A stretch of DNA of 64,000 nucleotides from Streptomyces diacarni (GTDB lineage: Bacteria; Actinomycetota; Actinomycetes; Streptomycetales; Streptomycetaceae). The position numbers were made by a program, and so were the translations under genes. The notes below the pieces were generated by a model that did no database searches, was not told the origin of the DNA, and saw only the letters and a list, made by a program, of their open reading frames with translations. Shown piece after piece: positions 1 to 9,669 of this stretch. The stretch spans positions 62,001-126,000 of the forward strand of contig NZ_QOIN01000046.1 in the NCBI RefSeq assembly GCF_003323715.1, in the 5' to 3' direction. Positions within the stretch are counted from its first letter, which is position 1, and every line of letters starts with the position of its first letter.

Positions 1-1
1 T

Positions 2-3000
2 GTCCTGACCCGGCGGCAGTTGGAGGGGGTGGCGCGCAGGCTGGCCCAGACCCTTCCGGTGAGCGCGCTGCGGATGCAGCGGTGCCTCACACTGGTGGCC
101 GGCCTGCGGGACGTGCTGTATCCGGGCGGGGTGCGCGCCGCGGGCACGGTGGACGACGCGGCGGTCCTCGTGGGTCCGGACGCGGCGGCGACGGGCCTGG
201 TGGCCGGGCCGGGCTGGCGTCCGGTGCGCGCGTGGGACGCGGTGGCGCGGGCGGTGGCGGACGCCGGTCCCGGTGCGGTGGCGTTCGTGCTGGCACGGCG
301 CCAGGGCGGTCAGCTGGGGCACGTGTGGGCTGCGTACAACCTGGGCGGGCGGACCGGCGTGGTGGCGGTCGATCCGTCGGCCGGTGCGGGCCGGCGGGTG
401 TCGGCGACCGCGCCGGACCTGGCCCCCGTCGAGGCGCGGGCCGTGGTGATCGACCGGGGCGGGCGCGTCGTGGAGAACGCGCTGCCCGCGTTCACCGAGT
501 CCTCGTCCCCGGCCCACGCGGTGGTCGACAAGCCCACCGGGCACGAGTACGGCGCCATCGGCCTGGAGGCCGAGGAGCGGTACATCCTGGGCGTCCAGGG
601 CGAGGCGCGTGAGGCGATGGTGCTGGCGTCGGGGCCCGGCCTGTCGCTGGTGACCGACAAGATGTACTTCTGGTTCGTCCCGGACACCAAGGAACTCTTC
701 GACTTCGCCACGCGGCCCGAGGTGCCCCCGGGGGCCCGCCCGCCCGTCCTGCGGAAGTTCCACATCGCAGAGATCGTCGTCGACGAGATGGCCGCCGTCC
801 CGGGCGAGCTGCGGCAGACCCCGCAGGAGGGGCTGGACCAGCTCGCACTGTTGCGGCGCCGCCTGAGGACGGCGAACGAACATCCGGGCGGGGTGTCGCT
901 GGAGTTCCTCCTGTCGGACCTCCCCGGCTGGGAGATGGAAGAGGGCGGCACCCGCGCCACGGTCTACCCTCAGCGTCCCGGATACAACGGCCGCGTCTAC
1001 GTGCAGCTCACCGGCGGTGTCCCCGCCGTCGGCCTGCGAGGGCTCCACGACCTCGCCTTGCGGCGGCTGAAGCTGCCGACGAACGAGCCGGTGCTCCGCG
1101 CCGGGAAGGCCTTCGGCCGCCGGCTCTCGGCGGAGTTCGTGCGGCACCTCACCGGTTCCGACGTGCCGGCGGACCTGGTGCCCTTCCTCTCGGCCGTCCC
1201 TGACGTCGACAAGGTGTGGGGATACGGCTGGCTGCTGTTCGGCCATGTCGCCGCCTCCCCGATCAACGAGTTGAAGACGGTCAACGACACGGCGACCAGG
1301 ACCGGCCTCGCCAAGAACATGCTGTCGGCCGCGTCCCGGCATCCGTTCGACCGGACGCTGCTGAGCATGGGGACGCGGATCCGCGGGTTCCTCGACGGGA
1401 ATCACGACGAGATCACCGACATGACGGTCACGTCGCTGACCCAGGTTCTGACCGTCTACCAGCAGATGTTCGGCAAGCCGTTCTCCGAGGCGTTCTTCGA
1501 CGCCGTCTACGAGGGCACGCCGACGGTGCGCGAACATCTGACCGCCACGCTGACGGGGCGGACGTCGGAGGGGAAGACCGTCGGCCAGCACGAGACCGTC
1601 GGCATGGAGGACTACCGGAACCTGGACACCGACCAGGGCAGGCTGCCGGTCGCCCTGCTCCTGGAAGAGCTGCGGCAGTACGGGATCACCGAGCAGTTGA
1701 TGACCGACGAGGAGGTACCGGAAGCCTTCGCCGAACTCGCGGAGTTCAGCCGGACGGCCTACCAACGGGCCGTCGAGTCCGCGGTTCCGCTCTCCGACGC
1801 GGTGCTGCGCGACGCCGTCCAGCGCATCCTGGACAACACCGTGGTGCGCGACCTCGCCCCGTTCCTGGCGATGGCCCACGACGGCATGGCGCTCGCCGAC
1901 GCTCCCGCCGCACAGCTGCTGTCCCCGTACGACGCCCAGGTCCTCGCGGAGGCGCTGGGCGCCTACGCCCTGGGCACCCCGCTGCCGGACGGTCTCCGCA
2001 CCGCACTCGACGGCGCGGTCCGCACGGCGACCGGCCTCCTCGACCGCACGCCCCAAGGACAGCGCACGCGGAGCCGGCAGACCGTCGAGGCCGCCCACCG
2101 CGCCCTGCGCGCCCTCACCGACCCCGCGCGGCTGCCGGCGCCGATCCGCTGGACCAGGGAGATCCCCGCGCTGGACGGGACGCGGGTGCCGGTGGATCAG
2201 GTGGAGCGGACGAAGCACACGGAGCCCGAGGAGGGGGACCCGGTGGGTTTCTCCTCGCGCCCGGCCGCGGAGTGGGACGGCCGCCAGGACTCCTACGACC
2301 TGCTGCCCGAGGTCACCACGTACACGTCCCTGCTGTGGTCCCAGCAGTACCAGGGCCCCGGCGGCCCGGCGGTGCCGGAGACCGCGCCCCAGGACCTGCC
2401 GTTCGGGGAGGCGTACCTGGTGGGCCTCAGCGGGAACGCCGCGACGGTCCGGCTCGGACTGCTGGACGGCTCGGACAAGGAGTTCGACTACACCGCGGCC
2501 CTGGACCACCTCTTCGCCGCCGACCCCGACCTGATCGCCCTGGACGCGGAGACCGCGGCCGTCGTCCTGGGCGCGGACGTGGCGGGACCGCCCCCGCACG
2601 ACCCGCTGGAGCACCCGCTCGCCGGTCAGCTCATGGCCACCGCCTGGAGCCGCTGGGTGTGGACCTCGGGTCTGGGACAGGAGCCGGGCATCGTGCCGGG
2701 CGACGGGCACGCCGGACCGCGGTTCCAGCTCACCGAGGGCGACTGGTGGGCGGGCTTCCGCCCCGAGCCGTCGTCCGCCCAACTGGCCCGGCTGGCCCAG
2801 CGGATCACCGGCGACCGGCAGGCAGGTGGGGACGTGCTGCGCTGGGTGCGGGCGATCCGGCTGGTCTACGGGCCGCTGCTGGAGGACGACACCGCCGCCT
2901 TCGAGGCACTGCTGCACGGCTTCCGGCAACTCGACGCGGTGCGGGCGGCCCAGGGCGACCGCACCCCGCTGACGTGGCTCGGCCTGCACACCGTGGTCGC

Positions 3001-6000
3001 CTCGCACGCAGGACCCGCGGCCGCGTCCCCCCTCCCGCAGGCACTGCCGTTCGCCATGGTCTCGGCCGCCGGCCGAACAGGCACGCACCTGGAGCTGTCC
3101 GGGTACGCACTGACCCAGCGGTTCGCCGCCGTGCGCGCCTGGCAGCGCGGCACGTACGGGCCGGCAGGGACGGCCCTCACCGCGCAGGGCCCCGGCGGCG
3201 CCCAGGGGCCACCGGCGACCCCCACCACCGTCCCGGCGACGGCGGTCACCCCCGCGGTGGCAGGGGTGCCCGTGACGCCCGCGGCGCCCTACGACCCGGA
3301 GGCGCACTACGACACGCTCGTGCGGAGTCTCTACGGGCAGCCGCCCCCGGGGGCACGGGAGGCACTGCGGCGGCTCAACGCGCTGCGGGCGGGCGTCCCC
3401 GCGCTGCGCGGCGGTCCGCTGGACCTGGAGGCGCTCGCACGGTACGTGCTCAGCCTCGACGAGCCGGACACGCCCGTCAGCCCGGCCGAGTACACCGAAC
3501 TGCTCCGGCTGGCTTCGGACCCTGCCACCGCGCACGCCACGCGCCTCGCCCAACTCGCGGCGGCCCACCTGCGGTTGCGGGGCGCGCTCGACGCCGAGAT
3601 GCGCTTCACCACCCCGAACGGTCTCAGCGGCATCAACTGGACCGGCAGGGCGCTGAACGTGCCCCTCGCGGTGGACACCGTCCACGAGGCCGTCCGGCGA
3701 CCGGACGGCACGGTCGCCCTCGACACACCGGCTCCCGCCGGATGGAGTGGCGGGCCGACGCCCTACGCGCTGCTGGCCACGGGCGGCCTGAACACGGTCA
3801 CGGTGCGGGGCCGCAACGGGTTCGTGCGCGAGGTGCGGCGGGAGGCCGTGGTCGAACTGCTCGCCCTCGACCCGCTGCTGAACAGGCTGCCGAGCGGCGT
3901 TCCCCTGCTGATGCTCGTGCCGTTGGCGGCGGCCGGGGACACGCTGTTCTCGCGCGGGAGCGCCGTCGCACTCGGCCGGGAGGTGTGGTCCGCCAGCGGC
4001 TTCGTGCTCTTCGGATTCCTGCCGAACGAGCCGGGCGTGCTGGGCATCGGCATCGACATGGCTCCGGACCAGGGCATCGTCGGGGGCTGGCTGCTCAGCG
4101 ACCCCACCATGGCGCCCGCGCCCGCACCGGGGGGCGAGGAGTGGGAAGAGCGGGTCGTCTCCCTGCCCGTCATCGGGCGGGACCACCGCTCGACCGGGCA
4201 GCTGTCCGTGCCGCTCACCGAGCGCCCCGCGGTGCTGCGCCAGCGGGCCCTTTTGGCGCTGCAACTGGCGAAGATGACGCACTTCGTCCATCACGACGCC
4301 GCCACCAACTCCGTCAGCGCGCCGGTCGAGCTGCCCTGGCGGCGGGACGATCCCGGCGCCGAGCCGTACTTCGAGATCAAGCACGGCGTGCCCGGCGCGT
4401 CCATCTGGTCGGTGTCCGACGGAACGGTCACCACCAGCGGCGGGCGGTCCACCGGCGCACTGGGGCGACGGCCGAGTCTGCGGGCCAAGCGGGACCGGGA
4501 CCCCGTCGCGAAGATCTCGTGCTTCGGCGCGGAGCCGGGCGGCATGGGCTTCCTCGGCAACTTCGGTCCGCGGCCCTACGTCCCCGACCCGCTGGCCGTC
4601 GCCTCCGAGGCCCAGGAGAGCGCCAACGACACCGGCGGCAAGCGCCCCATGACGTACGCGACCCGGCGCCCGGTCCTTCCCCGCATCACCACGCCCGAGG
4701 GGGAATTCCTCGCCGTCGACAACGACAGCCGCGGGGCCGAGTTCGGCCTGGACCTGGTCCTTCCCGAACCTGCGGGGGACGCCCTGGACGACCGGGCCCG
4801 CACGGCCGGACTGCACCACGGTCCCGGCCCCGCCCCCGAGCCCGTCCGCCGGCGGACGCTGCGCCTGGTCCGGCTGCTGGGCACCGTCTTCGGCTCCCGG
4901 ATCGAGCGGAACACGACCGACTACCCGACCCTGCTGCGCGGCGCGGGCGCGCTGGACAGGATGCTGCACAACGACCCCGTTCTGCGCCACGCCCCCCTGC
5001 TCACCGTCGAGATGTTCGAGCGCGTGGCGGTGGCCGATCACGCACACCACGCCCCGGACCGGCAACTGGGGCGCGAGGCCGTGGCCCAGGTGCTGCGGCG
5101 GGCCGCGGACCGGATCGACCGGGCCCCGGACACCGAGCTGGCCGCCTACGTCCCGCTCCCGGTCCTGGTCGAGAAGGTCTCGACGCTCATGCACCGCCCC
5201 GACCTGGACCACCTGGCCGTCCGGATCCTGGGACTGCCCGCGAACGCGCCGATCGGCGACGTGGAGCGGTCGCGACTGCTGTGGGCCCACGTCAAGGCCG
5301 ACGAGGCGATGGTCCGTCTCCGCAGCAGGGGTGGTGAGCAGGAGGTGCACAGGTTCGCCGCCCGGGTCCTGCACCTCCTGACAGCGCCCGATGCGTCCCA
5401 CCTCGCAGCGCTGAGCCAGTACCTGCTGCTCGCGGTGGCCGGCGGGCGCGACCCGGGCGTGCCCCGCGAACTGGCCGAGGTCCACCTGGAGGTGCACGGC
5501 GCGCACGCGGCCACCACCAGGCTCCTCGCCGCGAACGGCACCTCGGTGATCGGCCGCGACGTCACCGGCCACCCGGCCGGCACGCTCGACGTCGACCTGA
5601 CGGTGCTCACCCTGCTGCGGCGTGCGCCCGACGGGAGCCTCGTCGCCGACTCCTCGGTGCCGGCCCCCTGGCACGCCGGGAATCCGCAGGCCCCGCAGCC
5701 GTGGCTCTACCGGGCCGACCGTCGCGACGACGCCCGGGTCGAGGTGCGCGGTCTTCCGGCGCCCCACGAGGAGATCGCCGAGCTGATCCACCGGGACCAC
5801 ACGACCGGCGCCCTGCCGCTGCACCATCCCGTCGTCCTCATGGTGCCCCGCTCCCGGCCCCGCCCCGGCGAGCCGGTCGTGGACACCCTGCCGGGCCAGG
5901 GCGCCTTGCTGGCGGGGCGCGGAATGTGGGCCGCGTACGGCACGCCCACCTTCCACACCGACCCGGCGACGGGGAAGACCACCGTCGCCCTGGAGCCGGA

Positions 6001-8299
6001 CCCCGCAGGCAACCCGCTGACGGCGGCGGACTTCGGCCTCGTACAGGTGCGGGACGTCCGGCCGCCGCCCCCCGGCTACCGGGCACTGCCGTCGGCCGCC
6101 ACCGTGCCCACCACCACCGTCCTGGCCGCCCCGACGGCCCCCGCACCGGGGTCCGTCACGTTCGGAGCGCAGGGCGGGCCGTCCGAGCCGTCCGAGCCGT
6201 CCGAGTCGACGCGGGCGTCCGAGTCGGCGCGGGCGGCGGAGGAGGACCGCGGGGCGGCCCGCGCGCTGCCGTCCCCGGCCGCCGAGCCGGGCGCGGCGAC
6301 GAGCCGCGACGCGGCCCGGCCTGCGGAGACCACCCCCGCCGAGCCGCACCCCGCCGAGGCGCCCGGCGACGTCTTCGGCCAGACGCTGACCCACCTGCGT
6401 GCGGCCGGAGTGGAACTGCCGGTGGCCGAGGGGGAGCTGCGCTCCTGGGCGGCCGAGCGGGTGGCCGTGACCGACCTGCCGGACGCCGCGGCCCTGCCGC
6501 CCCTGGCCGACGACCTGGAGGTCTCCACCGCGAAGCTGACCGCGGCCGGTGTGCGGCTCACCCCCTCCCAGGAGTTCGAGGCGGTGCTGCGGGACGGCAG
6601 ACTGCCGGTACACGACCTCGCGCTCACCCCGGACCAGCGTCTGAGGCTGCTGGCCGCACCCGGCGGCGACCACGTCCTCGACCCCGCCGCCGCGCTCGCG
6701 ATCGACACGGCCCTCGCCGCGGCCGTCGCCCGGGAGCTGGGCGTCGCCCTCGCCGGACCGCAGCCGGCGGAGTCTCCCCTCTCGCCGCGGCTGACGGCGA
6801 AGATCGGCTTCGAGCTGGAACTCGGCGACCTCACCGTGCCGTTCTACGCCCGGGGCGTGGTGCTCTTCCGCGGCAAGGGGTGGCGTCTGGAGACCGACAC
6901 GCCCGACGATCCGCCGTACACCCGGTCCAACCTGGAGTTCGTGCTGGACCCGGCCTCGGACATGAAGCAGACCGAGGCCGCCCTCCGCGAGCTCATCGGA
7001 ATCGTCGGGCGCATGCGCACCCTGGCCAAGGCCGCCCCTGACCACCGGCTCCAGCTCTCCGACCTGTTCGCCTCGGCCCCGGGACAGGACCCCTCGGGGC
7101 TGATCCGGGACACGACCGTCACGGTCGGGAGTTTCCGGTGCGGGGCAACGCTCCAGGCCACGTACGGGACCGGTCTGGAGGACCTCGGGAACACGGTCGA
7201 CGATCTGTTCACACCGCAGGAGGCGAAGCACCTCCAGCAGCGGGTGTCCGAGGTCGAGGAGTTCTTCGACCGGGAACACGGACGTCCACTGTCGCCGCGC
7301 GCCCGTGAGTTCACGCGGCTGATCGTCCTGTACCTGGAGCGGGCCGGGGCGAAACAGGGGCCGATCAAGGCGCGGATCATCCGCCGCCATGTGGTGGCGG
7401 CCTTCCCCCTGATGAGCCGCAGCGACCTGTGCTCCGTCCGCGACGAACTGCTCAGCGACGACGAACGCCGCGACATCGACGCGCTGCTGCTGAGCCGGAG
7501 CGGTCAGGAAATGCCCGACCTCGTGCGGGCTCTCGGCCGCGCCCCCGCTGACCGGGTGTTCCGGGAGCCCTACGAGGACAAGGACAACAACCTCAACGAG
7601 GGGCCCACCCTGGCCGACTGGCTGCACTCGATCGTCCACGGCCGCGGCGAGGGGCCGTTCAAGAAGGACCTCCTCTCACCCCCGCCGGGTTTCCCCCTGC
7701 ACTCCGGAGACCTGGACGCGGACTTCGGCATGGGCGCCATGGGTGTGGACGCCGAGAACGGCCTCCTGCTCTTCGAGGCACGCGTCGCCCCCTACCGCCC
7801 CCCGTCCATTCCGCTGAACGGCATCGCGCTCCCCGTCATGGCACGGGAGTTCATGACCGCCATGAGCCGCAATCCGGCTCTGACGCGGGACGACACCAGC
7901 GCCGCGCCGTGGCCCGAGGCCGTCCGGGAAGCCGTCAGGCTCGAAGGGCTGCTGGGTTCGCTCACCACGATGATCGGCGGCGTCCGGCGGGCCGGCGCGA
8001 AGCCCACGGCCGTGGCCAGGCGGATGATCGGCCGCGGCTTCGGCAGCTACCGTGAGGACGTCGAGGCGGCTTTGGCGGACACCGGCTCTTCGGCGCTGCC
8101 GGGCGCCCTGGTTCCGCTGCGCGAGGTGTACGAGAAGGTCCGCAGCCTGCAACGCGCGTGGTCGCTGCAATCCGACGACCTGCCCCTGGCGCTCGCCGAA
8201 CTCGAGGCGGCACTGGAGGCGTTCGGGGAGGCGCTGTGGGACGCCGAGGACGGAATCGGCCGCACCGACGCGGCCCCCGGCAGCGCCGGAACGCCGTAG
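2..8299 (+). CDS. Giant 'lonely Cys' toxin-like protein linked to type VII secretion (5'-truncated by the window)
   Basis: The frame is open from base 2, so this is the C-terminal part of a larger protein; numbering here counts the TTG at 20 as residue 1. Near the visible N-terminus is a papain-like set: a lone Cys at about 22 (MQRCLTLVAGL), His at about 101 (GHVWAAYNLGG) and Asp at about 118 (VVAVDPSAG). This is the arrangement of papain-fold toxin/deamidase domains. Long unassigned blocks follow. A Ser/Glu/Ala/Pro-rich linker lies at about 2055-2125. A C-terminal region (about 2255-2640) has GFELELG, WRLETDTPD, NLEFVLDP and LLFEARV, which recalls amidoligase-type ligases. Giant Streptomyces proteins with this kind of domain occur beside T7SS-associated proteins, as here. 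The function as a toxin or effector is inferred. The far N-terminus and any export signal cannot be seen. Confidence 0.75.
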   Translation, partial: VLTRRQLEGVARRLAQTLPVSALRMQRCLTLVAGLRDVLYPGGVRAAGTVDDAAVLVGPDAAATGLVAGPGWRPVRAWDAVARAVADAGPGAVAFVLARRQGGQLGHVWAAYNLGGRTGVVAVDPSAGAGRRVSATAPDLAPVEARAVVIDRGGRVVENALPAFTESSSPAHAVVDKPTGHEYGAIGLEAEERYILGVQGEAREAMVLASGPGLSLVTDKMYFWFVPDTKELFDFATRPEVPPGARPPVLRKFHIAEIVVDEMAAVPGELRQTPQEGLDQLALLRRRLRTANEHPGGVSLEFLLSDLPGWEMEEGGTRATVYPQRPGYNGRVYVQLTGGVPAVGLRGLHDLALRRLKLPTNEPVLRAGKAFGRRLSAEFVRHLTGSDVPADLVPFLSAVPDVDKVWGYGWLLFGHVAASPINELKTVNDTATRTGLAKNMLSAASRHPFDRTLLSMGTRIRGFLDGNHDEITDMTVTSLTQVLTVYQQMFGKPFSEAFFDAVYEGTPTVREHLTATLTGRTSEGKTVGQHETVGMEDYRNLDTDQGRLPVALLLEELRQYGITEQLMTDEEVPEAFAELAEFSRTAYQRAVESAVPLSDAVLRDAVQRILDNTVVRDLAPFLAMAHDGMALADAPAAQLLSPYDAQVLAEALGAYALGTPLPDGLRTALDGAVRTATGLLDRTPQGQRTRSRQTVEAAHRALRALTDPARLPAPIRWTREIPALDGTRVPVDQVERTKHTEPEEGDPVGFSSRPAAEWDGRQDSYDLLPEVTTYTSLLWSQQYQGPGGPAVPETAPQDLPFGEAYLVGLSGNAATVRLGLLDGSDKEFDYTAALDHLFAADPDLIALDAETAAVVLGADVAGPPPHDPLEHPLAGQLMATAWSRWVWTSGLGQEPGIVPGDGHAGPRFQLTEGDWWAGFRPEPSSAQLARLAQRITGDRQAGGDVLRWVRAIRLVYGPLLEDDTAAFEALLHGFRQLDAVRAAQGDRTPLTWLGLHTVVASHAGPAAASPLPQALPFAMVSAAGRTGTHLELSGYALTQRFAAVRAWQRGTYGPAGTALTAQGPGGAQGPPATPTTVPATAVTPAVAGVPVTPAAPYDPEAHYDTLVRSLYGQPPPGAREALRRLNALRAGVPALRGGPLDLEALARYVLSLDEPDTPVSPAEYTELLRLASDPATAHATRLAQLAAAHLRLRGALDAEMRFTTPNGLSGINWTGRALNVPLAVDTVHEAVRRPDGTVALDTPAPAGWSGGPTPYALLATGGLNTVTVRGRNGFVREVRREAVVELLALDPLLNRLPSGVPLLMLVPLAAAGDTLFSRGSAVALGREVWSASGFVLFGFLPNEPGVLGIGIDMAPDQGIVGGWLLSDPTMAPAPAPGGEEWEERVVSLPVIGRDHRSTGQLSVPLTERPAVLRQRALLALQLAKMTHFVHHDAATNSVSAPVELPWRRDDPGAEPYFEIKHGVPGASIWSVSDGTVTTSGGRSTGALGRRPSLRAKRDRDPVAKISCFGAEPGGMGFLGNFGPRPYVPDPLAVASEAQESANDTGGKRPMTYATRRPVLPRITTPEGEFLAVDNDSRGAEFGLDLVLPEPAGDALDDRARTAGLHHGPGPAPEPVRRRTLRLVRLLGTVFGSRIERNTTDYPTLLRGAGALDRMLHNDPVLRHAPLLTVEMFERVAVADHAHHAPDRQLGREAVAQVLRRAADRIDRAPDTELAAYVPLPVLVEKVSTLMHRPDLDHLAVRILGLPANAPIGDVERSRLLWAHVKADEAMVRLRSRGGEQEVHRFAARVLHLLTAPDASHLAALSQYLLLAVAGGRDPGVPRELAEVHLEVHGAHAATTRLLAANGTSVIGRDVTGHPAGTLDVDLTVLTLLRRAPDGSLVADSSVPAPWHAGNPQAPQPWLYRADRRDDARVEVRGLPAPHEEIAELIHRDHTTGALPLHHPVVLMVPRSRPRPGEPVVDTLPGQGALLAGRGMWAAYGTPTFHTDPATGKTTVALEPDPAGNPLTAADFGLVQVRDVRPPPPGYRALPSAATVPTTTVLAAPTAPAPGSVTFGAQGGPSEPSEPSESTRASESARAAEEDRGAARALPSPAAEPGAATSRDAARPAETTPAEPHPAEAPGDVFGQTLTHLRAAGVELPVAEGELRSWAAERVAVTDLPDAAALPPLADDLEVSTAKLTAAGVRLTPSQEFEAVLRDGRLPVHDLALTPDQRLRLLAAPGGDHVLDPAAALAIDTALAAAVARELGVALAGPQPAESPLSPRLTAKIGFELELGDLTVPFYARGVVLFRGKGWRLETDTPDDPPYTRSNLEFVLDPASDMKQTEAALRELIGIVGRMRTLAKAAPDHRLQLSDLFASAPGQDPSGLIRDTTVTVGSFRCGATLQATYGTGLEDLGNTVDDLFTPQEAKHLQQRVSEVEEFFDREHGRPLSPRAREFTRLIVLYLERAGAKQGPIKARIIRRHVVAAFPLMSRSDLCSVRDELLSDDERRDIDALLLSRSGQEMPDLVRALGRAPADRVFREPYEDKDNNLNEGPTLADWLHSIVHGRGEGPFKKDLLSPPPGFPLHSGDLDADFGMGAMGVDAENGLLLFEARVAPYRPPSIPLNGIALPVMAREFMTAMSRNPALTRDDTSAAPWPEAVREAVRLEGLLGSLTTMIGGVRRAGAKPTAVARRMIGRGFGSYREDVEAALADTGSSALPGALVPLREVYEKVRSLQRAWSLQSDDLPLALAELEAALEAFGEALWDAEDGIGRTDAAPGSAGTP

Positions 8300-8616
8300 G
8301 AGGGGGAGACGATGTCGTGCGGCGTGGCCGCTCTCCCTCGGGAGAACCGCAGGTGGTGGACGTGAGGCCGCGCGGGCATGTGATGATGCGGGTACCTGAT
8401 CTCCTCGATCAGTCGTCCGAGGTCCGCGAGCCGGCCTTACGGCTTGAGCGGCCGCGCTCGTCCCGGTGCACGCATCACGTACCGGGCATACCGGGGCAGG
8501 GGTTGCCTCGGAGGGCGTGGCGGGCTGCCGGACGGCCCGCGGGGGCGCGCTCGATGCCACCGACCATGCCGGGCATTCCCAGCAGCGAGCCAGCCGGCCC
8601 AGTAAGCGAGGACAGC
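8300..8616. other. Intergenic region, no gene seen
   Basis: This 317-bp gap lies between the giant gene and the T7SS-associated gene. The open frame that crosses it has no convincing start or family signature. A small inverted repeat (CTGATC, 5-bp spacer, GATCAG at 8396-8412) is present. It may hold a promoter for the downstream genes, but no clear -35/-10 pair was found. Confidence 0.5.
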
Positions 8617-9477
8617 ATGAGCGACAACGGCGCTTCCGCCCCGGCCACCCGACCCGGAACGGACGAGCCGACGACCGGCCCCGCACAGGTCGAACCGGAC
8701 ACCACCGCGGCGTCCGCAGCGCCGGCCGGCGACGGGGCGACGACCGGGATATCCGACGACGACGAGGTGCTGGAGCCGCCCGAGGAGTTCGTCAAGGCGG
8801 CCAAGCTCGCCCCGAACCACTGGCTCTACCTGACCGATCCGGCGTGGCAGGGCGAAGGCCTGCCGCCGGACTGGGCCGTCGTGGGCCAGTGGCGCTCCGA
8901 CGACGACGGCGAGATCGTCGAGTGGCAGGACAACGAGAACTACCAGCCCTCCCCGGAGGCGCTCGGCTGGCCCGAACCCGAGGACGACGTCGACGCCGCC
9001 ATCCAGCTCGCCACCACCGGCTACGGACCGGCCGAGGACGTCACCGCCGCCCTGGCCAAGGCGGAGGTGGCGGTGCTGGTCACGGCGGGCGGTGAGCCCG
9101 TCAGCGCCTCGGCGTCGGACGGAACGGCGGTGGTCCCGATCTTCACCTCACCCCTGTACCTGCACGCGGCCGGACGTCTGGGGTTCGAGCGCGTGCGGAT
9201 CCCCGCGCTGCTGGAGCGGCTGCCCAAGGAGCACAGCCTCTGCATCAACAGCTCGGCGCCGGTCAGTATGGTGATGACCACGGACGGTCTGGCGGACCTC
9301 ATGGCCGCCGCGGCCGAACTGCCCGAGGAACAGGCCGCGGACGACGAGCCCGCAGCCGAGTGGCCGACGCTCGCGCCTCGCGAGGGCGCCGCCGCTCCGC
9401 AGGTCTCCGCACCCGCCGCGACGACCTCTTCGGACGCCCGGGACGCGCCGGACGCCGATGAGGGGAAGAACCGGTGA
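8617..9477 (+). CDS. Type VII secretion system-associated protein, SseB-like C-terminal domain
   Basis: A 286-residue protein. The ATG at 8617 has a GAGG ribosome site just upstream; the frame stays open further upstream, but the extra N-terminus is low-complexity. Residues 1-55 are acidic and disordered. Residues about 60-115 hold the conserved WLYLTDPAW...PPDWAVVGQW segment seen in Streptomyces T7SS-associated proteins. Residues about 130-235 resemble SseB/enhanced-serine-sensitivity domains (VVPIFTSPLYL, INSSAPVSMVM). The tail is again Ala/Pro-rich. No signal peptide or membrane helix is visible, so a cytoplasmic adaptor or chaperone-like role for the neighbouring large proteins is plausible. 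That role is inferred from context; the family itself has no proven activity. Confidence 0.8.
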   Translation: MSDNGASAPATRPGTDEPTTGPAQVEPDTTAASAAPAGDGATTGISDDDEVLEPPEEFVKAAKLAPNHWLYLTDPAWQGEGLPPDWAVVGQWRSDDDGEIVEWQDNENYQPSPEALGWPEPEDDVDAAIQLATTGYGPAEDVTAALAKAEVAVLVTAGGEPVSASASDGTAVVPIFTSPLYLHAAGRLGFERVRIPALLERLPKEHSLCINSSAPVSMVMTTDGLADLMAAAAELPEEQAADDEPAAEWPTLAPREGAAAPQVSAPAATTSSDARDAPDADEGKNR

Positions 9478-9669
9478 CCCCGCGGCCGACAGCACGGCGT
9501 CGTCGGCACGTTCCACGGGGCAGCTGTGACCAATACAACTCGGCAGGGGCCGGCCGCGTCTGAACCTGGAGGGCAGCGCGAGCATCTGAACGAGTAGGAC
9601 AACGCGGGGGGCGCCAACATCAACGTCCGGCTGGGATGCCAGCCGGACCGTGTGCGAAGGAGAGACGAC

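Noticed and set aside
1216..5337. 1,373-codon open frame overlapping the giant gene in another frame
   Set aside because: Arg/Gly/Pro-rich shadow frame, expected in high-GC DNA; the overlapping giant frame has family motifs and proper codon bias.
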